NCBI GenBank assembly: GCA_030427925.1
Contig: JAUICJ010000008.1
Coordinates: 1 to 64,000 of the forward strand
Origin: Bacteroidia bacterium
Lineage (GTDB): Bacteria; Bacteroidota; Bacteroidia; Flavobacteriales_D; Sanyastnellaceae
Direction of reading: 5' to 3'
Length of the DNA stretch: 64,000 nt
How positions within the stretch are numbered: the stretch's first letter is position 1; the number at the start of each line of letters is the position of its first letter. Under the pieces are notes generated by a model. The model did not search any database, was not told the origin of the DNA, and saw nothing but the letters and a program-made list of their open reading frames with translations. The translations under genes were made by a program, and so were the position numbers. Positions 8,354-16,333 of the stretch are shown here, piece after piece.

Positions 8354-9400
8354 TCATTCGTCGGCGTCGCGCGCCTCGATTTGCTCATCGATCAGGTCGC
8401 GCAACCGCTTGATTTCCTTTTCCGACAGCTTTTTTTCGTTCTTCTTAGAGAAAACAGAAACCTTCACGTAGCGCCAGGGGTTCAAATACAAATCGTTGAG
8501 CAGGTACTGCAATTCCTGATTCGTTTGCATCAGCCCGTTGTGCAACGAGTCGGATTGAATGAGCATGCCCAAGGAGCCTTCGCCCCGTTCAATCTTGCCC
8601 GAGATGGAAGCGAAGTCCGCGAGCACTTTGTCAACGTTGGCAAGGGTTTGGGCGAAATTCACGGCGGCGAGGGAATCGCTGATTTCCGAGAAGTTTTCCA
8701 TCACGTTGGCCAAATCGTCGTTGTGGTTGCGCAAGGTGGTGGTCACCGATTCAACGTTGTTGAAGATGCTGTTCAGGACGGCGCGGTTTTCGGCGACCAT
8801 CCCGTCGAGCTTGAGCGAAGTTTGTTCCAAACTTTCCACCGTCCGCTGGATGCTTTCAAAGGCGGTCGGCAGGCCCAATGTGGCGTCCGCTTCGAACACG
8901 GCTTTGAGGTTTTCCAAGATGTCGTCCACCCCATCAATGAGCTGGTCGGTCTTGTTTTTCAGCGGCATGAGTTCCACGCGAACGGCGTCCGCGATGCCCA
9001 TTTCGATGTCGGATACCAGCGTATCGCCGGGAGCTGCGAGTTCTTCGCTCTCTCCAGCAACAAGCTCGATGGCTTTCGTTCCGAACAAATCGCTGGAGAA
9101 AATCCGAGCCTTGGTATCCTTCGGGACGCGCAAATTTTCTTGTTCGACCTCAAAGGCCACGATGAGCTCCCCGCTGCCGTTGGCGGCGAATTGCACCTGC
9201 GTCACTTGCCCCACCTTGAAGCCATTGACCAAAACCGGGTTCGAAACCGCCAAGCCGTCAATCTTCGCGTACTCCGCATAATAGAGTTGCGAAGTTCGGA
9301 ACGGGTTGAATCCCTTGAGGAAATTGACCCCCAAGACCAGCAACGCGATGCCGACGACAACGAGTGTTCCAACCTTGAATTCCTGCGAGAGTTTCGCCAC
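8354..9400 (-). CDS. MlaD/MCE family lipid-transport protein
   Basis: A 348-residue protein from the GTG at 9400. It begins with a short cytoplasmic tail (AKLSQEFKVG) and one transmembrane segment (TLVVVGIALLVLGVNFL), followed by an MCE domain (about residues 35-115, with VNGFKVGQV). A long helical C-terminal region follows, typical of Bacteroidota MCE proteins. MCE proteins bind phospholipids at the inner membrane and pass them across the periplasm; the ATPase and permease partners are not adjacent. Two other starts are possible: GTG 9430, which overlaps the amidase stop as GTGA, and GTG 9439. I prefer 9400 because homologues begin at this point. Confidence 0.85.
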   Translation of the reverse strand: MAKLSQEFKVGTLVVVGIALLVLGVNFLKGFNPFRTSQLYYAEYAKIDGLAVSNPVLVNGFKVGQVTQVQFAANGSGELIVAFEVEQENLRVPKDTKARIFSSDLFGTKAIELVAGESEELAAPGDTLVSDIEMGIADAVRVELMPLKNKTDQLIDGVDDILENLKAVFEADATLGLPTAFESIQRTVESLEQTSLKLDGMVAENRAVLNSIFNNVESVTTTLRNHNDDLANVMENFSEISDSLAAVNFAQTLANVDKVLADFASISGKIERGEGSLGMLIQSDSLHNGLMQTNQELQYLLNDLYLNPWRYVKVSVFSKKNEKKLSEKEIKRLRDLIDEQIEARDADE

Positions 9401-9426
9401 GTGTGATGTTTTCCGCAAATCGGCGC

Positions 9427-10551
9427 TCACTCTTCCCACGGCTCGCTGCCCTTGAACGGGACAACGAACGCATCGGGAAATTCACCGGACCGGAGGGTGC
9501 GCATGAGCGCCTCCGCATCGGCTCGGGTCTGCGCGGCGCCAACCGCGTATTTGTAGAGTCCGTTGCGAATATACTCAACGACCACCGGCTGACCGCCGAA
9601 GCGGGGGTCATCTTGTGGAATCGGGGAAGAAGATGCGCAAACTTGCACCCGGTAGACCATGGCGTCGGGCACCTCAAGGGGTTCGGTTGCCGCAACGGCC
9701 TCGGGAACTGCAATGTCATCGGGCACGCCACCCGTTTCGATTTCCGGCACGCTTTCGACCGGGTGGTGCGTGTTCGCATAGTCCCGAACCGCTCGAAAAA
9801 TGGCCGAAGCCATGTAGTCCTTGCCTTGTTCGGAGCGCAGGAAATCCTCCTCGGCAGGATTCGTCAAGAACCCGAGTTCCACCAGAACGCTCGGCATGTT
9901 CGTGAAGGAGATGACGTAATACCCCGCCTGCTTGACGCCGCGATCTTTGCGGCCGACCCGATCGCGGAACTGGTCTTGGATGGATTTGCCCAGTTCGAGG
10001 CTTTTGCCGAGGAACACGTTTTGGCGCAAGGCGAGCGCGATGTAGGTGTCCGGATCCCGCGGGTCGAAGCCTTCGTAGCGTTTTTCGTAATCCTCCTCTT
10101 GGAAGATGGCGGCGTTTTCCTGCATGGCCACGCGGAGGCTTTCCTCGCTCTTGTGCATGCCCATCACGAAGGTGGACGAGCCGCTTGCGGAGGGCTTGTC
10201 AAAGGCGTCGCAGTGGATGCTGATGAAGAGGTCGGCCTGGGCGTCGTTGGAGATGCGGACCCGGTCTTGAAGGGTGGGGTAGGAGTCGCCGGTGCGGGTC
10301 ATGATGACTTGGACGCCGGGCAGTTTTTCCTCGACGTAGCGATGCAGCTTGGTGGCCACATCGAGGGTGATGTCCTTTTCCGTTTGGCTGAATCTTCCGG
10401 TGCCCAAATTCCCCGGGTCCTTCCCCCCGTGCCCCGCATCGATGACCAGCACCATCCGAGGAGCAGCGGGCGTGAACGCTGCCACAATGACAACAGATGC
10501 CAACAGCGCGCTCAGCACCGCGCGTTTCGTTAGTTTTGGGAGCTTGTTCAT
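9427..10551 (-). CDS. N-acetylmuramoyl-L-alanine amidase with C-terminal SPOR-like region
   Basis: A 374-residue exported amidase_3 enzyme that cleaves the bond between peptide stems and MurNAc, typically at cell separation. The signal or anchor segment is at about residues 8-30. The catalytic domain (about 33-255) shows VIDAGHGGKDPGN (first zinc ligand His), SIHCDAF, and VLVELGFLTNPAEE (catalytic Glu). The last ~75 residues (YRVQVCASSSPIP onward) look like a SPOR-type peptidoglycan-binding repeat. The ATG at 10551 is preceded by a -7 element (CAAATCTA on the plus strand, 10561-10568) and shares CATG with the divergent lptD start. Confidence 0.9.
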   Translation of the reverse strand: MNKLPKLTKRAVLSALLASVVIVAAFTPAAPRMVLVIDAGHGGKDPGNLGTGRFSQTEKDITLDVATKLHRYVEEKLPGVQVIMTRTGDSYPTLQDRVRISNDAQADLFISIHCDAFDKPSASGSSTFVMGMHKSEESLRVAMQENAAIFQEEDYEKRYEGFDPRDPDTYIALALRQNVFLGKSLELGKSIQDQFRDRVGRKDRGVKQAGYYVISFTNMPSVLVELGFLTNPAEEDFLRSEQGKDYMASAIFRAVRDYANTHHPVESVPEIETGGVPDDIAVPEAVAATEPLEVPDAMVYRVQVCASSSPIPQDDPRFGGQPVVVEYIRNGLYKYAVGAAQTRADAEALMRTLRSGEFPDAFVVPFKGSEPWEE

Positions 10552-10568
10552 GGCCTTGTCCAAATCTA
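10531..10568. promoter_or_regulatory. Interlocked divergent promoters of the amidase gene and lptD
   Basis: TAGTTTTG (10531-10538) reads rightward to lptD and lies inside the first codons of the amidase gene. Its counterpart TAGATTTG, read leftward (10561-10568 on the plus strand), drives the amidase gene and lies inside the first codons of lptD. The two start codons overlap in CATG at 10549-10552. Confidence 0.6.
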
Positions 10569-12991
10569 ATACGACGTTGCACCCCCAATTCGTCTCCACC
10601 CTCCGGATTATCCCGTTCGCGCTGTGGATAATGGCGTCTTGCTTGGAGGAAGCGCGGGCTGCAGTTGCGGACAGTTCTGCGACTTCGGAAGTGCGGTGGC
10701 ATGCGGCGGATTCGACGTTGGTGGATGCCGAATCGGGGGAGGTTCGGTTGTTCGGTCAGGCATGGGTGGAAATGGATGACTTGCGCTTGGAGGCCGAGCG
10801 CATCGTGTACACGGCGGAGGATGATCGGGCGTGCGCATTTGGGGTGCGGGATTCGTCGGGCGCTTGGCTGGGCCGGCCCGTCTTGGTCCAAGGGGACCAA
10901 CGGTTCGAACAGGATTCGCTGTGTTTTGACCTGGAAACGCGCCGGGGTTATAGCGTGCATGCGGTCACCCAACAAGGCGAGGCCTACTTCCATGCGGGGG
11001 TGTCGAAACGCCAAGCCGATGAGCGCATTCACGTCGCGGATGCCATGTTCACCACCTGCGATGCGCCCAATCCCCACTACCACTTTCAGCTGAACAAGGC
11101 GATCATGATCCCGGGGGAAAAGGTCGTGAGTGGGCCGTTTTTCCTCAAGGTGCGGAAGGTCCCGATGCCGCTCGGGTTGCCGTTCGGCTGGTTTCCGACC
11201 GCGCCCGAGAAGCGGAGCCACGGCCTGCTGATGCCGGGGTATGGGGACGGCGGTGATTTGGGATTCTTTTTGAAGGACTTGGGGTATTACTTGCCCATCG
11301 GGGATGTCGCGGGGCTTCGGCTTGTGGGCGACTTCTACACCGGGGGGACGTGGGCGGTCCGATCGACGGCGAATTACGCGGTGCGCTATCGGGGGAGTGG
11401 CTCATTGAACCTGAGTTTTCAGCGGCGGCGCGTGGGCTTCACGGGGTCGAGCGGATTGAGCATTGACAACACCTTTTTCGTCCGGTGGAACCACACCCGC
11501 GACCCGCGTTCACGCCCCAACAGCCGCTTCAGCGCGAACGTCAATTTCGGTTCGAGCAACAACTTCCAAACGAACTTGAGCAGTTCGCAAACGGAGTTTC
11601 TTTCAAATACCTTCCAGTCGAGCGTTCAGTGGTCCCACAGCCTGCCGCGCACCCCGTTCTCCTTAGCGGCGAGCGCCCGGCACACGCAAAACTCGACCAC
11701 GGGAAACGTGGACGTGACGGTGCCGTCGTTGACGCTGAACATGAACCGTTCCTCCCTTGCGAAATTGGTGGGGCTGCCCGCCGGCCGCTCCCGCTTGATG
11801 GACGACGTTCAGCTCACGGCTTCGAGCCGATTTGAGCAAACGTTTTCCGCACCGGACACCGTGATCGCTGCAGGGGCGTGGAGCGAGGTGCAGTCGCGCA
11901 ATGGGATGAAGCATTCGGTGACGGCCACCAGTTCGATGCGGCTGGGTTTTGTGAGCATCACGCCGAGTGCTTCGTATAACGAGTTTTGGGCGTTCCAGCG
12001 AGTGGACCAGCGGTTGGTGGAGCAGGAGCCGGGAGTGTTCGGGGTGGTGGCCGATACGTTGGGTGGGTTTGCGTCGACGCGGGATTGGCGGGTGAGTGCC
12101 AATGCGAGCACCCGGTTTTACGGGATGTTTCGGTTGGGGGCGAACAGCAAGGTGCCGGCCATTCGGCACGTGCTGAGTCCGAGCCTGGGATTGAGCTACA
12201 CTCCAGAGAACACGCGGACGCGGGAATTGACGCTCGGGGACGATGTGGTGGAGTGGAATCCGTTTGGCCTCAGCCGATTCCTGCCCGGGGACATCCGCTC
12301 CTCCGGTGCCGCCAATTTCTCACTTTCCCAAAACCTCGAAGCGAAGGTCCGCACCGCGGAAGGCGACCTGAAGAAGGTGAAGCTCATCGACAACATCGTG
12401 ACCAGCGCGAACTACAATTTCATGGCGGACAGCATCCGGCTGAGCGAAGTGACGACGCGGGCGTTCACGAACCTGTTCAACCGCGTCACGGTGAACCTGT
12501 CGGCGACCCACAATGCGTACGCCCGTGATTCAACGGGCGCTGTGGTGAATGCGTTCCTTGCGCAGCGAGGAGAGGGGCTCGCTCGGTTGACGCGGGCGAC
12601 GGCCGCACTCGGTTCATCGTTCCAAGGGGGCAACGAGTCGGGTTGGCCGTGGAACGCGCGGCTCGATTACACGGTCAATGCGAACCGTGTGTTCAACCCG
12701 GCCGCGCAACGCGATTCCACGATCCTGCGCCAAAGCGTGAACGTGCGGGGCGGCGCCACGTTGTTCGATAAATGGCGGGTCGATGTGCAATCGGGGTACG
12801 ATTTGGTCCAGCGCGAATTCACGCCCACCACCCTCAACATCACGTGGGACCTCCACTGCTGGGAACTCGCCGCGAATTGGGTGCCGTTCGGCGTCCGCCA
12901 AAGTTTCTACATTCGGCTGAACATCAAGGCGTCCATGCTGCGCGACCTCAAGCTCGAGGCCCGCGGCGCGAACGGCCAGCTCATCTTCTGA
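10550..12991 (+). CDS. lptD: LptD-like LPS assembly outer-membrane protein
   Basis: An 813-residue protein of the Bacteroidota LptD family, which inserts lipopolysaccharide into the outer leaflet of the outer membrane. After an N-terminal export signal (hydrophobic core about residues 17-31, IIPFALWIMASC) comes an OstA/LptA-like beta-jellyroll with the pattern LVDAESGEVRLFGQAWV. The rest is a large C-terminal barrel of alternating strands ending in an aromatic terminus (GQLIF). The segment KVVSGPFFLKVRKVPMPLG and the following Pro-rich stretch are typical of the jellyroll-barrel junction. The ATG at 10550 is chosen because a shorter start at 10630 would remove the signal core and because a -7 element stands 11 bases upstream. 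Confidence 0.85.
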   Translation: MALSKSNTTLHPQFVSTLRIIPFALWIMASCLEEARAAVADSSATSEVRWHAADSTLVDAESGEVRLFGQAWVEMDDLRLEAERIVYTAEDDRACAFGVRDSSGAWLGRPVLVQGDQRFEQDSLCFDLETRRGYSVHAVTQQGEAYFHAGVSKRQADERIHVADAMFTTCDAPNPHYHFQLNKAIMIPGEKVVSGPFFLKVRKVPMPLGLPFGWFPTAPEKRSHGLLMPGYGDGGDLGFFLKDLGYYLPIGDVAGLRLVGDFYTGGTWAVRSTANYAVRYRGSGSLNLSFQRRRVGFTGSSGLSIDNTFFVRWNHTRDPRSRPNSRFSANVNFGSSNNFQTNLSSSQTEFLSNTFQSSVQWSHSLPRTPFSLAASARHTQNSTTGNVDVTVPSLTLNMNRSSLAKLVGLPAGRSRLMDDVQLTASSRFEQTFSAPDTVIAAGAWSEVQSRNGMKHSVTATSSMRLGFVSITPSASYNEFWAFQRVDQRLVEQEPGVFGVVADTLGGFASTRDWRVSANASTRFYGMFRLGANSKVPAIRHVLSPSLGLSYTPENTRTRELTLGDDVVEWNPFGLSRFLPGDIRSSGAANFSLSQNLEAKVRTAEGDLKKVKLIDNIVTSANYNFMADSIRLSEVTTRAFTNLFNRVTVNLSATHNAYARDSTGAVVNAFLAQRGEGLARLTRATAALGSSFQGGNESGWPWNARLDYTVNANRVFNPAAQRDSTILRQSVNVRGGATLFDKWRVDVQSGYDLVQREFTPTTLNITWDLHCWELAANWVPFGVRQSFYIRLNIKASMLRDLKLEARGANGQLIF

Positions 12992-12994
12992 TCT

Positions 12995-13162
12995 TCAGCT
13001 CCGCCCGAGCCAGCGAACCGCGAGCACCACCAGGCAGAACAGGAACATCCAAATGCTGATCTTATTGACCCCGTGCATCATGCGCAGGTTCACGTCGTCG
13101 TCGGGATTCCGCCGGAACAAGTTGCGCGGATTGAGGTAGTGGGCGATGCGTTGGAAGAACAT
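12995..13162 (-). CDS. Small single-span membrane protein (55 residues, DUF6728-like)
   Basis: A 55-residue reading frame starting MFFQRIAHYLNPRNLF, with a polar middle (RRNPDDDVNLRMMHG) and one hydrophobic helix (ISIWMFLFCLVVLAVRWL). The ATG follows the ridA stop by three bases, so it should be translated from the same message. The pattern of a short polar head with MMHG-(I/V)NKIS before one membrane helix resembles small conserved Bacteroidota proteins I know as DUF6728; that assignment is from memory. It ends only three bases before the convergent lptD stop. The function is unknown. Confidence 0.75.
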   Translation of the reverse strand: MFFQRIAHYLNPRNLFRRNPDDDVNLRMMHGVNKISIWMFLFCLVVLAVRWLGRS

Positions 13163-13165
13163 GGT

Positions 13166-13555
13166 TCAGTCGGTTGGGGACAAATGAGCGATGACGGAAA
13201 TCTCCACCCGGGCGCCCTTCGGCAATCCCGCCACGAACACCGCTTCCCGAGCGGGAAAGGGTTGGGGCATTGCCTCGCGGTAAGCAGCGTCCATTTCGGC
13301 GTAGTCGTCCGAGTCGATTAGGAAAACCGTTGCCTTGACCACTTGGTTCAACGACGCGCCTGCCGATTCGAGGATCCGGGCCACGTTCGCCAAACTTTGG
13401 TTCGTAGCGGCATGGATGGATTCGCTCAGGAGGTGGCCGGTCGCGGGGTCGATCGGGATTTGGCCACTGACGAAGAGGAAATCGCCTGCCCGAACGGCTT
13501 GGCTGTACGCGGCAACGGGCGCCGCGGCATCGGAGGAGGAAACGGTTTGTGCCAT
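13166..13555 (-). CDS. ridA: RidA family reactive enamine/imine deaminase
   Basis: A 129-residue protein of the RidA/YjgF family, which hydrolyses 2-aminoacrylate and related enamines released by PLP enzymes. Visible motifs are PVAAYSQAVRAGDFLFVSGQ, NVARILESAGASLNQVVK, the FPAREAVFV segment with the Arg that binds the substrate carboxylate, and the terminal VEISVIAHL. The length is normal. The start at 13555 has a -7 element (CGAAGCTA, 13560-13567 on the plus strand) four bases upstream. It is the first gene of a two-gene unit with the small membrane protein and is divergent from the amidotransferase gene. Confidence 0.93.
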   Translation of the reverse strand: MAQTVSSSDAAAPVAAYSQAVRAGDFLFVSGQIPIDPATGHLLSESIHAATNQSLANVARILESAGASLNQVVKATVFLIDSDDYAEMDAAYREAMPQPFPAREAVFVAGLPKGARVEISVIAHLSPTD

Positions 13556-13615
13556 GTGCCGAAGCTACGAAAGTTCATGCGGGAGTTGCGCCCGGTTTTG
13601 CGACCTTAGCGGGAC

Positions 13616-13626
13616 AAAATTTGGCC
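13616..13626 (+). promoter_or_regulatory. Promoter -7 element of the amidotransferase gene
   Basis: AAAATTTG (13616-13623) differs from TAnnTTTG in one base and ends three bases before the GTG at 13627. A possible TTTTG -33 element lies near 13596-13600. The predicted transcript is leaderless. Confidence 0.5.
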
Positions 13627-14256
13627 GTGCGCATCCTGCTCATCGACAACTACGACTCGTTCACTTGGAACCTGCACCACGCGCTCGAACGCGAAGGAGC
13701 CCAAGTCGACGTCCACCGCAACGATCGGGTCGTGCCCGCTGGCATCACCGGTTACCACGGCGTCGTCCTGTCACCTGGCCCCGGTTTGCCATCCGAAGCG
13801 GGCCAAACCCTCAACGTCCTCGCCATCGCGGCCGCCCAACGCATGCCCGTTCTCGGTGTCTGCCTCGGCATGCAAGCCATGGCCATCGCGTACGGCGGCG
13901 AACTCGCGCCCCTGGACGCCGTCCTGCACGGCGTGGCCACCGAACTTCGCGCCGCCAGCGATCCCCTCTTCGCTGGCATCGCCCTGCCCACGCCCATCGG
14001 CCACTACCACAGTTGGATGGTGGACGAACGCGATCTCCCCGCTGCGCTGTCCATCACGGCCCGCAACGTCAACGGCCTGCCCATGGCCATGCGGCACGCC
14101 ACCCTTCCCCACGTGGGCGTTCAGTTCCATCCCGAATCCGTCCTCACGCCCGAAGGCCCCACCATGCTGGCGAATTGGCTCGGCGAAGTTGAAGCCCACC
14201 GCGCCCTCCATCCCGTGCGCCCCGCCACCGTTCCCGTCTGGACCCCCGAGTCCTGA
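13627..14256 (+). CDS. Class I glutamine amidotransferase, anthranilate/aminodeoxychorismate synthase component II
   Basis: A 209-residue TrpG/PabA-type glutaminase, which releases ammonia from glutamine for a chorismate-using partner. It has LIDNYDSFTWNL at residues 5-16, SPGPGLPSEAG, the nucleophile Cys in GVCLGMQA (about residue 79), HYHSWMVD, and the catalytic His-Glu in VQFHPESVLTPEG (about 169-171). No trpE or pabB is adjacent, so anthranilate and p-aminobenzoate synthesis cannot be told apart; one shared subunit for both is also possible. The start is the GTG at 13627 because the family N-terminus begins here. Confidence 0.88.
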   Translation: MRILLIDNYDSFTWNLHHALEREGAQVDVHRNDRVVPAGITGYHGVVLSPGPGLPSEAGQTLNVLAIAAAQRMPVLGVCLGMQAMAIAYGGELAPLDAVLHGVATELRAASDPLFAGIALPTPIGHYHSWMVDERDLPAALSITARNVNGLPMAMRHATLPHVGVQFHPESVLTPEGPTMLANWLGEVEAHRALHPVRPATVPVWTPES

Positions 14257-14259
14257 ACG

Positions 14260-14295
14260 AAAAAACCGGGAACCCCTTTCGGAATCCCCGGTTTC
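14260..14295. terminator. Hairpin terminator between converging genes
   Basis: AAAAAACCGGG followed by a loop and CCCCGGTTT forms a GC-rich stem with A and T flanks between the stop at 14256 (plus) and the stop at 14313 (minus). It can serve both directions. Confidence 0.75.
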
Positions 14296-14312
14296 TCTGG
14301 CCTCTCAAGCCC

Positions 14313-14885
14313 TCAGTCGCGGTAGTTCTGCATCACCTCCTCGAAGGTGTTCTTGAACTGATCGTAGTTGTATTCCGCCCGGATGCGCTCTTCCTGTTGC
14401 AGGCTTTCCACGTAAGCGTCGGCGATGTCCGCGCCGCTCAATTCGATGGCGAGGTAGGCGATGTACTTCTTGTCCGTGGTCATGGTCAATTCTTGACAAA
14501 TCGTAATGGCGCCATTCAACCGCTGGTTCACAATCGTGCGCGACAACTCGTTGAATTTGCTCGTTGCTTCTTCGGTCGTGTTGAAGCCCAATTGCGTGGC
14601 TTGGTTTTCAGCGACCAATTCGACCGTGGCCTCGATGGCCCGCGCCAGGGTGGCTTCTGCGTTTTGGCGGGCAATCTTCTTCGCGATTTCACGCTGGGGG
14701 CTGCTGCCGGTGGCCGAGGCCCGGAAGTAGTCCTTGTTGGTCAAGAATTCCGGTCCAGAGCAGTATTCAACAATGCGAACCTCTCCGCGGGTGTCCGGCG
14801 TCGAGGTGGTGGCGGCTTCTTTTTTGCAGCCCACAAAGGCGAGGGGCAAGGTGAGGGCCAAAGCGGCGAAGGTGCGTACGTTCAT
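14313..14885 (-). CDS. Lipoprotein with LPP20-like helix, last gene of envelope operon
   Basis: A 190-residue predicted lipoprotein with signal peptide and lipobox LAFVGC, so it is anchored by the Cys at about residue 20. Its centre, IAKKIARQNAEATLARAIEATV, has the spacing of the helix found in LPP20 domains, where residues of the form A.N..A...LA recur. A C-terminal charged helix (QQEERIRAEYNYDQF) follows. It lies 68 bp after the larger LPP20-type gene and probably belongs to the same transcript. I choose ATG 14885 because it places a normal signal peptide. The function is inferred only as an envelope structural or assembly factor. Confidence 0.7.
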   Translation of the reverse strand: MNVRTFAALALTLPLAFVGCKKEAATTSTPDTRGEVRIVEYCSGPEFLTNKDYFRASATGSSPQREIAKKIARQNAEATLARAIEATVELVAENQATQLGFNTTEEATSKFNELSRTIVNQRLNGAITICQELTMTTDKKYIAYLAIELSGADIADAYVESLQQEERIRAEYNYDQFKNTFEEVMQNYRD

Positions 14886-14953
14886 GGTCGTAGAATTGGG
14901 TTTCTTTTGTTGTTGTGTGAGCGAAATTCGTGCCAAAACAGGTTTCAACCGAA

Positions 14954-16333
14954 TCACTGGTACAGCGATTCCAACATTTCTTGCAGGAAACTGCCCCGGA
15001 TTTCCATGCTGGCTTTCGTGTAGGCGGCCTGCGATGCGGCATCCCAGCTGAGTTGAACGCCTTTTACTCGGTCCATGGTTTTGTGAAGGACCAGGTCTCC
15101 GTTGCGGTCCATCAGCTGGATGGATGCGTTGAGCAGAGCGGTGTGGAATCCTTGTCCTTGACCTCCTTGTTGGGTGTCTGAAGTCAATTCGATGATGAGG
15201 TCCGCTTGGGCTTCGGAATCGGTGATGCGCACGCCGCGCTCGGAGAGGGCGCTGCTGAGGGCTTGCTGCAAGGCGCGGTCGCGCGTGGGTCCGCCAAATG
15301 CCGATTCCCGACCGCTGATGAAGACCGTGGGCTCAACGAGTCGGATGGGCACCAGGAGTTCCGGTGCTTCGAGCCCGTCAATCAAGGCCTGGACCGCAAG
15401 TCCGGGCAGTTCGGGCATCAGGGCGTCCACGTCGATGTTCACGCGCAATTCCGCCCGCCGCACGCCCGGATCGAATCCATCGATGACCACGGCTGCCATG
15501 CCGTCGCCGTTCGTCCGAACGACCTTGCGGTGGGGCAAGGTGCCACGGCTGTACCGCGCGATGAGGGGAAGGTTCGGTACGGCTCCTCCTTCGAGCAAGG
15601 TTTGGACCACCACTTCCCCACGATAATGCGTGCCAAATCCCAATTCCACTTCCGAAACCGACGCCTCCAATCGCAGCCCGTTCAAGACGCGGTTGATGCC
15701 GATCAAGCAGGCCTGGTCCACGGCCACCCGCTCGCCCGCGGCATTCTGCCACCAGTTCACCTCGCCCCAATACCGCTCCAAGGCCGAAAGCCCGCGCACG
15801 AATCGGTCCAATGCGCTCCCGACATCCCGGCTTTGCTCCGCGGCCAATCCCGCTTCGTAGAAACCGGCGGCCACCGCGACGGCCGCGGATTTCCGCTCGG
15901 CTTTGATGCGATCGTACGTGGCCTTGTTCAGCCGGTAATAGGCCCAAACTTCCGTGTCCGTTTCATGCACCCCGACGAGTTCGTACCCTTCGAGGTCTTC
16001 TTGGCTCGAACTGCGGATGTCCTCTTCGAAGCGCTGCGAAACCCGCGCATCCCGTTGCAGGGTATTCAGCACGGATGTGGCTTCCACTTTGACGGAAATT
16101 TCGCCCGCGAGGGCGCTCAGCGCGCGGCTTTTTGCCACTTCTGCCGCGTTGAACGGGTGCTGCGCTTTGGAGGTCGAGGCAATGCCCAGGTAATAGCCGG
16201 GCATTGCAGGACGCTCCGTGACCCAAGCCGGCGTTGAGTCAGCAAGCTGCCGCTGGCTGCCGCACGAAGCGAACAACAAGGCCGCAAACAAAGCGCCCAG
16301 CACACCGTTTCTCCAACGCAGCAAATGCATCAT
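14954..16333 (-). CDS. LPP20 family lipoprotein
   Basis: A 459-residue lipoprotein (lipobox LLFASC, Cys about residue 24). The N-terminal third is a clear LPP20-type domain (about 35-160): PAWVTERPAMPGYYLGIAST, then AAEVAKSRALSALAGEISVKV and a YYRLNKATYDRI strand. The central part is helical, and the C-terminal third (about 335-450) includes RDRALQQALSSALSERGVRI and ADLIIELTS, like a second TolB-N/CsgG-type fold. LPP20 relatives include FlgP, which builds ring or disk structures under the outer membrane of flagellar motors. The start overlaps the stop of the CsgG-like gene by four bases. Confidence 0.78.
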   Translation of the reverse strand: MMHLLRWRNGVLGALFAALLFASCGSQRQLADSTPAWVTERPAMPGYYLGIASTSKAQHPFNAAEVAKSRALSALAGEISVKVEATSVLNTLQRDARVSQRFEEDIRSSSQEDLEGYELVGVHETDTEVWAYYRLNKATYDRIKAERKSAAVAVAAGFYEAGLAAEQSRDVGSALDRFVRGLSALERYWGEVNWWQNAAGERVAVDQACLIGINRVLNGLRLEASVSEVELGFGTHYRGEVVVQTLLEGGAVPNLPLIARYSRGTLPHRKVVRTNGDGMAAVVIDGFDPGVRRAELRVNIDVDALMPELPGLAVQALIDGLEAPELLVPIRLVEPTVFISGRESAFGGPTRDRALQQALSSALSERGVRITDSEAQADLIIELTSDTQQGGQGQGFHTALLNASIQLMDRNGDLVLHKTMDRVKGVQLSWDAASQAAYTKASMEIRGSFLQEMLESLYQ

